Source of the DNA: Chamaecyparis obtusa
Taxonomy: Eukaryota; Streptophyta; Pinopsida; Cupressales; Cupressaceae
Reading direction: 5' to 3'
DNA length: 64,000 nt
Assembly (NCBI GenBank): GCA_027943335.1
Contig: BSBK01009273.1
Location: forward strand, 1,794,501 to 1,858,500
Shown: positions 1-11,317 of the stretch, in pieces
Position numbering within the stretch: the first letter of the stretch is position 1
Layout of the letters: each line of letters starts with the position of its first letter
Program-made: the position numbers and the translations under genes
Notes under the pieces: model-generated
The model's input: the letters and a program-made list of their open reading frames with translations, nothing else
Databases searched by the model: none
Told to the model about the DNA's origin: nothing

Positions 1-534
1 GGGGTACATCAGATTACTCCATATGTTATCATGGTAACTCTTCTGGATCTCCGCATTCAGTTTGTATTCATGGGTTTGTGGATTCAGATTGGGCAGGTGA
101 TATTGACAGCAGGAGATCCACCAGTGCTTGTGTTCACTATGTTTGGTGGTGCCATCAGTTGGATGAGTAAGCGACAACCTGTGGTTGCTTTGTCCACTAC
201 GGAAGCTGAGTACATGGCTGCTACTCATGCTTGTAAAGAAGCCATTTGGCTTATAAGATTGTGTTCTGATGTTGGTGTTGATGCAGAACAGATTACTATT
301 TGGTGTGACAGTCAGAGCGCTATTTGCCTTGCAAAGAATCCAACTTTCCATGCCAGAACGAAGCACATTGATGTACAGTTTCACTTTGTGAGAGATATGG
401 TGGAAGATGGAAAGGTAAATTTGGAGAAGGTAGATACTGTGAAGAATGTTGCAGATGCATTAACGAAACCAGTGGGCACTGAGAAGTTCAGATGGTGTTC
501 GAAGTCTATGGGCCTTTTGGCCTATAGCGGTTAA
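1..534 (+). pseudogene. Copia pol, C-terminal RNase H domain (frameshifted)
   Basis: The RNase H part of a Copia polyprotein removes the RNA strand during reverse transcription. From about 140 the frame reads the conserved block ISWMSKRQPVVALSTTEAEY, then WCDSQSAICLAKNP and the end motif VADALTKP, with a TAA stop at 532-534. Upstream, the expected DSDWAGDIDSRRSTS block is present but in another frame (about 74-130), so one base has been lost near 129-131. The copy is therefore not intact. The start lies beyond the window. Confidence 0.9.
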
Positions 535-586
535 AGTTCCTGTTATGTTCCTATTGCTCTTACAAGGTGTTCGACAAGTGGGAGAA

Positions 587-1431
587 TGTTAGGAATAAGG
601 TGTCTCAACCTTGGATAATTCCTATTCTTATTATTTGTTTTGTAAATGTATTTTTTGCAAATAATGTAATTAAGTGTGAGTGTACATGTCTAGTTGGCAT
701 GTTGATGTGTCACTCCACTTGATGTGTCGGCATCTTGTGCGTAAGGAGATTATGACTGAAACGGTCATGACAGATTCCTATGACGCGTAAGAACTATTTA
801 AGGAATGTGCTATGACAGGTGTAAGAGCATCTTATGACTTGGGCCTATTTGGGCGCCCAAGAAGAAGTGGTTGGTGTGTGTAAGAGAATATGCCAAAAAT
901 AGGTTGGTATGACAGATTCTCTTACACTTCTCTTGTGACCGTTATTATTGGCGGATTCTATGACAAGCTGTCATAGTCTATTCTAGGGATGGACGCCTAT
1001 TCTTGGGATTGCATGTAACAACTGTGTACATGTGGCTTTGTGCATGGGTCTTGGTGGTTGTGCCTATTTTTGGGTCCAGAGGAGTCTATATATATGATGC
1101 TGCTCCTATGAGAGATATAACAGAAATTTAAGTCTTGTTGGCTTTGTCTCTCATTTCCTGAAAGAACTTGCATTGCAAGTGTATTGTAATCTTTGTGTTG
1201 AAGATAATACATTGTGCAGGTTTTGGAGTGCTGGGGTTTTTTACCGAAAGGTTTTCCCCAGGGTATATCATTGTGTCATTCTCTATTTTTCTGTATGTAT
1301 GGTATGTGGTTGCAATATCTTTGTTAAAGTAGTTAACGAATCTAAAATTGTAAGGATTTATAAGAATTTGCACAATACTCTCCTATAGAGATTAGCGTAG
1401 GAAGCTGTTTCCGCACCTGAGTTTCCTTACA
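587..1431 (+). repeat. 3' LTR of the Copia element (845 bp)
   Basis: It starts TGTTAGGAA directly after the purine tract and ends TTCCTTACA, giving an imperfect terminal inverted repeat (TGTTAGGAA against TGTAAGGAA) with TG...CA ends. A TATA-like run (CTATATATAT) lies near 1085-1094, where an LTR promoter would be expected. Confidence 0.85.
1085..1094 (+). promoter_or_regulatory. Putative TATA box of the Copia LTR
   Basis: CTATATATAT lies about 500 bp into the LTR and about 340 bp before its end, a normal place for the U3/R promoter. This is inferred from position and motif only. Confidence 0.4.
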
Positions 1432-1655
1432 AAATTCTCTGTGTCACAAAACTGTGTACACAAAACAAAATTCCTCCAAAGGTGGTGAATGATCCTTTGA
1501 GGAAACCAACAAATCTCCTGAAAATCTCTACTCTATAAAACTTGACTAAATGGATTATACTAAGGACTAAAAAGTAATGTTTTTGAAATAATCATTTAAT
1601 GATCTACAAACTACAAATGAACTAATATAACAGTTCCCAATTAATGATTAGATCA

Positions 1656-2619
1656 GTGCCTTCTAAATACTTGGGTTATAGAGTCAAAACACTTTCAATC
1701 CTACATACGATCAGAGACGGTTTTAAAAACTTACTTTAATAAGACAAGACCATCACTTCACAGGCTTCCACTTGACTTATAATTTAAATCAATCTATATA
1801 GCTAATCTTATCGAATTTAACTCAAATTAAGAGACCGACAAAAACAAAGGAAGATTCACAGATCTTTCAATTGATATTCAAACTATATGTTGATTTTGAG
1901 TTATAACATTCAAGGAATTTAACACAATGAAACATTCTATAAAATAGAATATCCGAAAGACTAATTGAAAACATATAGCTTATAACCACAAATAAAAAGA
2001 AATGACACTTATCTTTATTGATGTTGAAAAACTGGACATAAAAGTCCATAGTTGTAGTTGTTTATCAAATTCTATTCTATGAAAATCTATCTTGTATTGT
2101 CTTGTATCTTCTCTTTACATTATGTATATATATATGTGTTTGAGTGGCTTTCACACCTCTTTAGGGTGATAAGACATAACCCTTATTACAAATTATTTTG
2201 AAAAAATACTAAACTAACTAAAAAATAACTACCTAACTTTCGGATTTGTGTCTGGTCCAAAAACCAAAACACCTCGTGGAAAGCTAAGATTTTTTTTGCA
2301 AATAGGAAATTTGATTTCCCAAACTAGGTCGTTTTTAGATTTTTAAAATTCAATTATCTTCAGCCTCTGTCGGCATCATCTTTGCAGCAGGTCGAAATTC
2401 CAGCATTTTCTGAAGGCTTTGATCACAGAATTTTGATTGTTCCTGTCACAGAGCCTCCTTTCTTAATCCCTCAACTTTTAATTGAAAATTAATATAATTT
2501 TTTATCCCATTTTATGTACTCCATCATTAATTATTGGGCATGGAGTTTAAGAGGCCATTTTTTAGGGTTTTATCACTATATAGGACTCCAAATTTTGCCT
2601 AAAATTTAGAGCTCCAACA
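1656..2619. repeat. Left copy of a 964-bp direct repeat (LTR-like family A)
   Basis: It is nearly identical to 4014-4977 over its whole length. Both copies begin GTGCCTTCTAAATAC and end AGAGCTCCAACA. The stretch around 2110-2480 also closely matches the solo LTRs at 11318-12597 and 20911-22192, and the ends are similar, so this is probably an LTR of a related family. In the left copy, similarity to that family seems to continue upstream of 1656 (GATCAGTGCC). The true LTR may therefore start further left and have lost its beginning at the Copia junction near 1431. Confidence 0.75.
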
Positions 2620-4005
2620 AGCTCTTTCTGGGGACATATGCTCCATGTGAGCATAGCGAGATTCCAGCTATCTCTAGAGAAGCAGACCGAGTATCCATAC
2701 TAGTCTGATGCGAAGTAAAATTGGGTGGCCTGAGGCCCCCCAAAATTGAACATTGATCCTTTCCTCTATCAAACACTTGATTTTGATCACGTAACACTTT
2801 GGATTTCCTAAATACAATGCCATCATTTTTGTGAACAATACTTGTTGCTTTATCAATGTATTTTTTGGTATTCTCTTTTTGTTTTTCCTTTGAGAAATCA
2901 TCAGATGCACTTTCGTCCTTGCCGAACAAAAGCTCCCTATGGTCATGCATGTGACCAGTCATATAAGCATTAGAATAAATCTTCTTCTCATGATTGTCCT
3001 TTTGTATACAATTTTCTATAACTCCATATTTAGAATGTAGATTATGTTTGTCTAATCCAATCTCTTCTTCGCATATTTGGTGTACCTCCAGCTCAAAGGA
3101 TGAACTAAAAGATATCTCACCCTCTAAATGCACTTCATGAGTTTCATCAACTTTAAAATTAGGACTGCTATCTTCATTATGATGCTGATGGATTCCATTG
3201 CATAAAGGATCCTTTTCAAACAACGGATTCGATAACATAGAGAAATCAGACATATCTTCATCTACTTCCTCTTCAAACAACGGATTCAGGAACATAGAGA
3301 TTTTAGGAACACATTCACGAGAATTTTCATTTGGATCATCAAGTTTTTCATCAACAAGACTAACATCTTCATTCACATTATCTCCTGAAACTTCCTCCTG
3401 TTCATGCAGTTCTATTTCATCTACACAATTTGATTTCTCTTGAATATGGGCTGATCCGTCAACCTCCTTACCATGGTGGATTGAGAAAAAATTTGGACCA
3501 TTCTTCTCAGTGTGTCTTCGGTATTCTATGTCTAATAAGGCTGAAATCTCTTCCACACGGAGAAGATCCTCTTCCTCATTTTCATATTCACTGATGTTTG
3601 ATATCATACAAGTATCATCATGGAAAAAATATTCCTCAGATTGTTCAAAAGAATCTTCTCCATTCAAATATGAAACCTCACTTGACTCATGTTATTTCAG
3701 TTCTGCACTCTTTCTCCTCTGCAACCAGTTCATTATTCATAAGTTTGAGAAAGGTAAGGAACTGATGATCATATAAAAGACCTAGTTCTCGCACTCTATT
3801 GAAAAGATCAGAGGATGTAGGTCTGCACTCTAAAGGTATTTCCTGATAGATATTAAACATCCTTAAGAAGAATTGTACTGCAAATTCTTCTTGTTTCTCT
3901 AAGTTCAAAAATGCGTCCAAAGGGGATATGTAATTTGGATCTTCTTCATCATCACTGAGATTGCAATCAAACACAAGGTCTTGTTCAATTTGATCATAAG
4001 TCTCC
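2606..4005 (-). pseudogene. Unrecognised acidic ORF between the direct repeats, with one frameshift
   Basis: I do not recognise this protein. On the minus strand an open frame runs from about 4005 (HKTEETYDQIEQDL, then NLSDDEEDPNY) to a stop near 3687. After a single frameshift it continues from about 3690 to a stop at 2606, giving about 460 residues in total. It is rich in Asp, Glu, Ser and Asn and contains two copies of a MFLNPLFE/MLSNPLFE motif. No signal peptide, membrane segment or zinc knuckle is visible, and no gag, protease or polymerase motif. The frame opens at the inner edge of the right repeat and stops 14 bp inside the left repeat. That suggests the coding interior of a non-autonomous LTR element, or an additional retroelement ORF, rather than a host gene. 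Confidence 0.5.
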
Positions 4006-4013
4006 TCTGTCTT

Positions 4014-4977
4014 GTGCCTTCTAAATACTTGGGTTATAAAGTCAAAACACTTTCAATCCTACATATGATCAGAAACGGTTTTAAAAACTTGCTTTAATAA
4101 GACAAGACCATCACTTCACAGGCTTCCACTTGACTTATAATTTAAATCAATCTATATAGCTAATCTTATCGAATTTAACTCAAATTAAGAGACCGACAAA
4201 AACAAAGGAAGATTCACATATCTTTCAATTGATATTCAAACTATATATTGATTTTGAGTTATAACATTCAGGGAATTTAACACAATGAAACATTCTATTA
4301 AATAGAATATCCGAAAGACTAATTGAAAACATATATCTTATAATCACAAATAAAAAATAAATGACACTTATCTTTATTGATGTTGAAAAACTGGTACATA
4401 AGAGTTCATAGTTGTAGTTGTTTATCAAATTCTATTCTATGAAAATCTATCTTGTATTGTCTCGTATCTTCTCTTTACATTATGTATATATATGTGTTTG
4501 AGTGGCTTTCACACCTCTTTAGGGTGAAAAGACATAACCCTTGTTACAAATTATTTTGAAAAAGTAATAAACTAACTAAAAAATAACTACCTAACTTTCG
4601 GATTTGGGTCTAGTCGAAAAACCAAAACACCTTGTGGAAAGCTAAGATTTTTATTGGAGATAGGAAATTTGATTTCCAGAACTAGGTCATTTTTAGATTT
4701 TTAAAATTCAACTATCTTCAACCTCTAACGGCATCATCTTTGCAGCAGGTCGAAATTCCAACATTTTCTGAAAGCTTTGATCACAGAATTTTGATTCTTC
4801 CTGTCACAGAGCCTCCTTTCTTAATCCCTCAACTTTTAATTGAAAATTAATATAATTTTTTATCCCATTTCATGTACTCCATCATTAATTATTGGGCATG
4901 GAGTTTAAGAGGCCATTTTTTAGGGTTTTATCACTATATAGGACTCCAAATTTTGCCCAAAATTTAGAGCTCCAACA
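4014..4977. repeat. Right copy of the 964-bp direct repeat (LTR-like family A)
   Basis: This is the partner of 1656-2619, with scattered substitutions and small indels. It begins abruptly at GTGCCTTC, directly against the ORF interior, and ends TCCAACA at 4977. Neither exact target duplications nor a tRNA primer site were found at its edges, so calling the pair LTRs rests on similarity to the solo LTRs further right. Confidence 0.7.
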
Positions 4978-5034
4978 CCACTCACACATGTGTGTGCATC
5001 TCTTAGCCAATTACTTTTGTCATACAATCCCTCA

Positions 5035-5181
5035 TCAACTTTCAAACGAGGTGGCACTAGGGACAAATTTCTTTCCTGCTGCTACATCATTGGTGGAATG
5101 ATCCAATTGAACGAAGAAATCATCATACACAACCCTATCTTTGTACTTAAATTTACTAGTGAAATCTCTTCGTGGTGTCAT
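5035..5181 (-). CDS. Short unrecognised ORF, possible 5' fragment of a retroelement ORF
   Basis: On the minus strand an ATG at 5179-5181 opens 48 codons beginning MTPRRDFTSKFKYKD and ending in SATSFES, followed by stops. It points toward the family A repeat and could be the start of the ORF that continues beyond that repeat, now separated by insertion or rearrangement. No known motif is seen. It may be chance. Confidence 0.2.
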   Translation of the reverse strand: MTPRRDFTSKFKYKDRVVYDDFFVQLDHSTNDVAAGKKFVPSATSFES

Positions 5182-5619
5182 TCTTAAAAACTAGGGTTTC
5201 TAACCTTAAATGAATCACACAACTTCACAAAACACTCACAACTAACAAGTTCACAAAATGAACTTGTTTTGCAAATCAAAACCTGTAATTCTAAAAACCG
5301 TGAAAGCTTCTTCCATCTGCAAACTCTTGATGGCGTTGTTCTCAGAAAATAATTTTTCTCTGCATATGCTGAAAACTTTGTGAGACCCAGCAGCTTCAAT
5401 GGTCACACACTTCTCATTTAGTTTTATGAAAATAGAACTGAATGACGCCAATGGACGAAACGTTCCCTTTGAAAAAGTTGAATTTTGGTAGTCGATGAAT
5501 TTTCATGTAAACAGATCCTACAACTCAAATCAAATTTTTAAAACTTGGGTCCACCTTGAAATCCAACTCGGAATGTTGACCAATGAGAAAACAGGATATA
5601 GTTACCACCTGGCAAGAAG

Positions 5620-5990
5620 ACGTCACCAACCTTTTACTTTTCCACCTTAGACACGCGGCATCCTGTCGTGGAACCGTGATGATAAAACTTTGCACATCTT
5701 TGCATCACAGGTTCACGACAGCCGTCACATCTAATCTGACTTTACCCGCACTATATTCGTACACCGCAACATGCCAAAGCTACGTGGCGATCTGTTGTGA
5801 AGCCGCGATGAATAAAGGTCCTACAACTACCCTTCATGAGCTTGCCATAACCGTCAGATGTAATATGACTTCACCACCTTTTCTCTTTTCCGTCTTGGAC
5901 ACGCGGCATCCTGTTGTGAAGCCGCAATGACAAAACTTCGCACATCTTTCCATCATGGGTTCACGACAACCGTTGGATCTTACCAGATAA
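5620..5990. repeat. GC-richer block with an internal duplication
   Basis: A unit starting ACACGCGGCATCCTGT at 5651 recurs at 5899 with the same downstream words (CATCATGGGTTCACGACA-like). A third partial match lies at about 5840-5880. The block is far more GC-rich than its surroundings. It contains an open 115-codon plus-strand frame (5583-5930) whose peptide looks like repeat sequence, not a protein family. It resembles the regulatory part of a plant LTR, but no LTR ends were found. Confidence 0.5.
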
Positions 5991-7296
5991 GATGTATGGG
6001 TAACCCCACTTAAGCGTAAAAGCTAGTGGGTCCGCCATCTGTCGTCTGTCATTAGTATCGAATAAGAACCCGCCACGTGGAGCCAAGTGCAAAAAGATAA
6101 ATCAACAACTAGATGCATTATGTGGGTCCAAAAAACCGTGAACTTAATAGATTTTACTTGATAAAATAAAAGGACCATTGGGATGACGTATAACATATAG
6201 TCATAACACTAGGAAAACAAAAGGGACCTGCTACCACGACATAGAAACCCTTCTTTAAACACTTGAAAAAGTAACACAAAAATATAATGCAGAAGGGTAA
6301 ACTAGGTTTTCAAGGGTTTTTTACACTTAGAGAAATTTGCATCATTTGCCAAGGATTTTAGCAAAAATAAAAGGTGTCCAATAGGGTCTCCATGTAAATT
6401 GTGCGCCCATCTTATGTTCCTTGTTGCTAAATCTTGCATGTGTGTTATTGTTGTGGATGATTAAGTTTTGAAGTATAATTGATGTGGTTATTTAAGTTTC
6501 AAAAAAGTAAAATGATTGATGTGGAACATTATTAATTTTGGAGCCAAGTAATATTCTAGGAACATTCATAAATGCAAATGAAAACACAATTGATCGTGAA
6601 TAAGGAATATATGGTTGCATTTGCGTTTATCTAGATCTTGCTTCTCTAGTCCCCTCCTCCATTGAGATACAAACAATTGCCATTGGATTAAACAAAATTC
6701 AGTTGCGAGACCCTCAAAATTCTGTTCTAATTGCTTGAAATAGAAGCACAACCTTAAAAGAATGTTCAAAAACAAACATGAAAGTCACTCATGAAAAATA
6801 GAAAAGGACATCACAAAGAGCATTAAACAAAACCAACTTACAAAGTATCAGAAGAATCAAAGTTAAATTGTCCAAATTATTTAGACAAGAGGGAAGAATT
6901 CAAGGACAAATCAATATTTGAAATTGCACTATATCTCGTTGGAATAACTACTATTGAGCAAAATTGCTCTCCTCAAAAGGGTGAAGAAGATTCCATAAAC
7001 CACATCCCCTCATATAAAGATGATGAAGATAGACAGAAGGATTGCAAGGATCACATCACTTACCAAATTGGAGAATAGGTAGATGCCATGATAAAGGACT
7101 CTTAGGAAGAAAACACAATCAACTAAATGGAGGAAAGCCCAAAAAGTCAATCTATTTCCAAAAATGTGAAGTCAAAGTTGTGGAAGTCACAACAAAAAGG
7201 GAAGAAAACTAATGAAGGAGCTCTCAACAAAGGAAGGATATGCAAAAAAGTGTATGCAAATGAGAACTAGGAAGAGAATACCCTTCCTAGAAATCA
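5991..7296. other. AT-rich sequence with no recognisable gene
   Basis: Both strands show only short open frames and no motif I can place. The part from about 6890 onward may be the non-coding or ORF1-like leader of the LINE remnant that follows. Confidence 0.4.
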
Positions 7297-8130
7297 ATGA
7301 AGATGATATCTTGGAATGTTAGACACTTAAACATATCTAACAAATCGCGTATCAAACGGATATAGAAATTAAATTAAGCAAACTTGAAGTTGACAGAATC
7401 TCATACAAAAGGAAATAATGGAAAAGGCAATTAGGGGAAACCAGAGGTGCTTTAAGTGGATTGGCTATTTTCTAGCAACCTCTATCAATGTGGAAATAAT
7501 GGGCCAAAAATAATATTGGTAAGTAAAAATTACTTGTCATTATTCAATGTTTATGGGCTAATTAGGTGCACAGTGTAGAAAAGAGCATGAGAGCAAATAT
7601 CAAAACTTTAAACACAAAACATATGGATTTTCTAAATTGGGAAGTATTTCAATAAATTATATTGATGACTAATAAAAAAGATGCCAAAAGAGAGAATCAG
7701 TCTCAAACTGATTTGACAAAATTTGCAAGCCAAACAAATCTTCAAGACATAACACAAAAGAATGGTTCTTTCACATAGATGAACTATAAGTGGTGATTTT
7801 CAAATATAGCTATAGTTGTGATTGGTCATGCTTCTCAGTTATATATGAATGCGGTATCCTTCATATCTCCATATTTGATCATTATCTTGTCCAATTGATT
7901 CTTACAGAAGATCAAAGTACCAATAGATATACATTCAAATTTGAGAATATGTGGGTTTTGAACTTTATATTCCTTACCAACTTAGAAAATTCGATAGATT
8001 GAAGCTCCAATTCAAAAGGGGTAAAACATATTCACCTTGTTCAAAAACCTAAACTACATTTTCGAGGAGAAAGAAAGAATATGTTAAAACCTAGTAATTT
8101 TACCCAAAGAAATGATTCATAATGGCATGG
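7297..8130 (+). pseudogene. LINE ORF2 fragment: endonuclease region (degraded)
   Basis: From ATG 7297 the frame reads MKMISWNVRHLNISNK, the characteristic opening of the endonuclease/exonuclease/phosphatase domain of plant LINE ORF2. After several stops and frameshifts, the C-terminal part of that domain appears at about 7880-7990 (FDHYLVQLILTEDQ, then TFKFENMWVL). FKFENMW is typical of the segment between endonuclease and reverse transcriptase in plant L1-like elements. The reverse transcriptase is not found downstream. This is an inactive remnant. Confidence 0.7.
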
Positions 8131-8264
8131 ATCAAGGAGGCTTCAAAACCAAAAAAAATGGAGTAATGGATAGAAATATTGGCCAAGGAAGAAATATTTT
8201 GAAGGTAGAAATCAAGATAAGTTTCATTAAAAGATGTTGATAGAAACACAAAGTTTTTAGCACA

Positions 8265-9030
8265 ACTAAGATTAGATAAGATAAGATAAATTTATTAACG
8301 TCCAATAAAAGACCACAAAGGGTCAAAGGGACTGCCAAACAAAAGATAAAAAGCCTACCCAAAGCAGGGACACCAAACCGGGGCTGAAGGAAAACAACAA
8401 CAACAACAGCAACAACAAACAAGCAACAAAAAATAAAGAGAGAGGGGCAGGGGGCCACAACAAAAGATCCCTAAACCGGAATAATAGAAAAGAACCCCGA
8501 GACAAAAGGATTATCCAAGGGGCTGGTAGTACGCACAAAATGTCTCTTAAACTTCCTAGAAGAGGAAGAAGAAGAAGAAGAAGAAGAAGAAGAAGAGAAG
8601 CTGCTGCTGAAAATAGCTCCTTCAGGGTCTCATGGATCTGGAATGACTAGAAGGAGAGGAACCAAGCTAACGCTTGGTACCACACATTGCCTGAAGCCCA
8701 AAGAAAAAGGAGGTGATAAGCTGACAAGATTGTGTACACACAGAGTGTTGATGCTGGAGCGAATGGTCTTCAAATCTAATGGCTTCTAAAAGATAAATTG
8801 CAAGGCGCCTTTGCTCACTCAACCTGAAAAGGGTGGAGAGACTGAACCCCCCTAAATAGGCAGTAGAACCTCCCTAGGATCTTATAGTAATAAGGCACCG
8901 AAACATGAAGCACTCCTTCGTCTCAGCCTCCCCAATGTTGCATAGCTGGCATATCATGTTCTCTCTATGAAGCTAATGATCTGTCTCAATACAAAGCAGA
9001 TGAGAGCTCACTCTGAAAGAACCAAGTGGT
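8265..9030 (-). pseudogene. LINE ORF2 3' end: zinc-binding region and tail (degraded, 5'-truncated)
   Basis: On the minus strand, 8957-8895 reads ICQLCNIGEAETKECFMFRC, matching the Cys-rich zinc-binding region that follows reverse transcriptase in plant LINEs. Stops and shifts follow. The minus-strand sequence ends near 8265 in a short TTATC-type tandem tail, as LINE 3' ends often do. It faces the LINE fragment at 7297-8130, so the two come from separate insertions. Confidence 0.65.
8556..8600. repeat. (GAA)n microsatellite
   Basis: An almost uninterrupted run of AGA/GAA triplets lies within the degraded LINE sequence. Confidence 0.9.
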
Positions 9031-10236
9031 ATTCAGAGGGAATGCGTGTCATGAGCCATAATCAATGTATGTACAAATATATTATTTTCTAATGTGTATG
9101 TATAATTGATGCAAATGTCATCTTAAATATGTGCCATATATATTAATCCATATACAATTAATATAATTGTTAGAAATAATAATATAATGTATTATTAGAC
9201 TAATTAAATAAATTAATCAATAATCTATATGTATTGAAATAATGATAATTATTTAATATTAAATTAATAATTAAATGTCTCTTATATTATCTCCTATTAA
9301 TATTAAATATATTAATAAATGATCAGATTCCCTATATTAATAATTGAAATAGTTTCCTAATTAATAAATAATTAATATTAAAGTCTCCTACATTGTAAAT
9401 AAGGGGAAAGTTATAATTTACAAATATCACCCATGAAGAATTACCACGAATAAAGAGTTTCATAATAATCAAATGAAAATTATTAATACTAATACTATAA
9501 TTTGAACGACGTGACTAGTCATGTTTATATATATATTGAGTGGGCAAAGACATTATATCATGGGGGGAAAAGGAAGAACATTAAGAAATAATATGGAAAA
9601 CCTAGGAGAAAATAATATAGGAGAAAATGAAGGAGAAGATAGGAGAAAATAAAGGAGGAACTGTAGGAGGAACTCAAGGGAAGAAAGTAAATATATATAT
9701 TCGGATCGGAAAAGACAAATAGTCATTGACTGAAAGATAAAATAATATTATAATACAAAATGGATATCTTCAAAAGACTAATAAATATATATTATATCAA
9801 GGAGGGAATACTAGATAGAAGAAATGAAACGAACCTTATATACTTCGATTAGTGATGAAATGATATGGAGGGCATAGATTTACATACATAGATATTAATA
9901 ATGATACAATTATATATGTTGTGTAATAAATATATTTAAAGTAAAGTATTATATACATATATATTGAATATGTTTACAGTTTAATTATTAATAATTGGAA
10001 TTCTATATATATTATTATTGATAATCAGAATTACATATGTTAATAAGAATGAAATTATTTATCGGTTGTGTTATATATATATCTATTTATATTTTTGTAA
10101 TATAAATATTAACATATACTTGACCAATTCCTTAATAACTCATTCATCACTATTAAGGGGATAGGGAGTGTGTGTAGGAAGAGGCGGGTAAATCAGTCAC
10201 ATGAATTCCTTAGTAACTCATTCATCACTATTAAGG
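9031..10236. other. Very AT-rich stretch, no gene; a 26-bp direct repeat near its right end
   Basis: Long runs of TATATA and AATAAT words with a purine-rich patch (about 9560-9680). A word close to AACTCATTCATCACTATTAAGG occurs at about 10137-10158 and again at about 10215-10236. It is probably decayed LTR sequence, but no boundaries could be set. Confidence 0.5.
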
Positions 10237-10492
10237 TAGATGTAAGAAAGAAAACTGTCAAAAGGCATGAACAAACAGCAGTAAAGAACTGAACCGATTC
10301 ATCTTCTACACAACCAAAGTATCAAACACAAAGATCGCCACAAGGAATAGATGAACACAGTGGCATATGAGCTGGCAACTACTTCAAAAACATGCCCATG
10401 TAGAGAACAGCAATATGAAAGCACTGATCATCAGCAGTATCATATTTATATCGGGTATACAAAAATGTCTCTTTTAGCTACAAACATTAACA
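10237..10492 (-). repeat. LTR fragment of a Copia element (family E, copy 1)
   Basis: It closely matches 25834-26094. Its right end, read on the minus strand, starts TGTTAATGTTTGTAGC and is preceded by a purine tract (AAGAGGGAG). This is the same arrangement as the 3' LTR start of the complete Copia element at 39302. The other side of this LTR is replaced by AT-rich sequence. Confidence 0.7.
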
Positions 10493-10524
10493 CTCCCTCT
10501 TAGCAAAAGGAGATATTTTTTCAG

Positions 10525-10770
10525 ATTCTCATGTCATGGAGTCTCTCAACATGACAATCACAATGGCTACACCCATTGTGAGAAAACCAAAAATTTATCA
10601 CCGATTATCTCAACGTGATAGCATCATGGAGTCACTAAACATGATGTTCACCATGGCTACTCTCATGTATGAAATAAACACAAGCTCACATCACGGAGTC
10701 ACTCAACGTGATGTTGTCATGGAGTCTCTCCACATGACATCCACTATGACTATTCCCATGAGTGGAAAGA
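10525..10770. repeat. Degenerate near-palindromic repeat block in a Copia 3' UTR
   Basis: Words such as CATGGAGTCTCTCAACATGA and ATCCACTATGACTATTCCCATG recur about every 40-90 bp. They carry self-complementary ATG/CAT edges and could fold into hairpins. A comparable block sits at the same place in the complete Copia element (39395-39720). Confidence 0.6.
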
Positions 10771-10773
10771 GCA

Positions 10774-11149
10774 ACAAGGGCTTTCACCTCAAATTTCTCT
10801 GTCTCAAAGAAAAATGCATTACAAGGGCTTTCACCTCAAATTTCTCCCTATTAGAGAAAAATGCATTACAAGGGCTTTGGCCTCAAATTTCTTTGTCTTA
10901 GAGAAAAATGCATAACAAGGGCTTTCACCTCAAATTTCTCCCTCTCGGAGAAAAATGCATTACAAGGGCTTTCACCTCAAATTTCTCTGTATCAAAGAAA
11001 AATGCATTACAAGGGCTTTCAACTCAAATTTCTCCCTCTCAGCAAAAAATGCATTACAAGGGCTTTCACCTCAAATTTCTCTATCTCAGAGAAAAATGCA
11101 TTACAAGGGCTTTCACCTCAAATTTATCCCTCTCGAAGAAAAATGCATT
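10774..11149. repeat. Minisatellite: 8 copies of a 47-bp unit
   Basis: Copies begin ACAAGGGCTTTCACCTCAAA at 10774, 10821, 10868, 10915, 10962, 11009, 11056 and 11103. The 47-bp period is exact, with a few substitutions per unit and no indels. Because 47 is not a multiple of 3, all three plus frames cycle through the same peptides, which explains the overlapping open frames here. They are not genes. Confidence 0.97.
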
Positions 11150-11317
11150 AAGCTCATAATGAGAACAACTGAATGTTGAGACTCCTCAACAGAGACACCC
11201 TCTCAGTAAGGGCAACATTTTCACAGCTTTGATTATCACAATAAATTACAATTGGCTCCAATGTTTGACCAAACAATGAGCTTTTGAAGCCACATTGCTT
11301 CTTGTGCTTGTTGATCC

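Larger units (their letters stand above)
1..1431 (+). mobile_element. 3' portion of a Ty1/Copia LTR retrotransposon
   Basis: The left edge cuts into a plus-strand Copia element. What remains is the end of pol (RNase H), a purine-rich tract at about 575-586 and one complete LTR (587-1431). The order RNase H, polypurine tract, 3' LTR fixes the orientation. The 5' LTR lies outside the window, so the target-site duplication cannot be tested; the 5 bp after the LTR are AAATT. Confidence 0.9.
10493..11317 (-). mobile_element. 3' interior of a minus-strand Copia element (RNase H remnant plus repeat-rich 3' UTR)
   Basis: The minus strand reads, from 11317 down, a broken RNase H segment (GQTLEPIVIYCDNQSC, preceded in another frame by AQEAMWLQKL), then the 47-bp array, then a block of near-palindromic ATG/CAT words (10525-10770), then the purine tract and LTR. 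The matching motif in the complete Copia element is [19 protein letters not shown]. The RNase H is cut at 11317 by a solo LTR. Confidence 0.75.

Noticed and set aside
8132..8538. Leu/Val-rich minus-strand ORFs as membrane proteins
   Set aside because: They are read across degraded LINE sequence and (GTT)n-like runs, in the wrong frame for the LINE protein.
10536..11179. Overlapping plus-strand ORFs as small repeat proteins
   Set aside because: They arise because a 47-bp unit cycles through all three frames without stops. No start context or family match.
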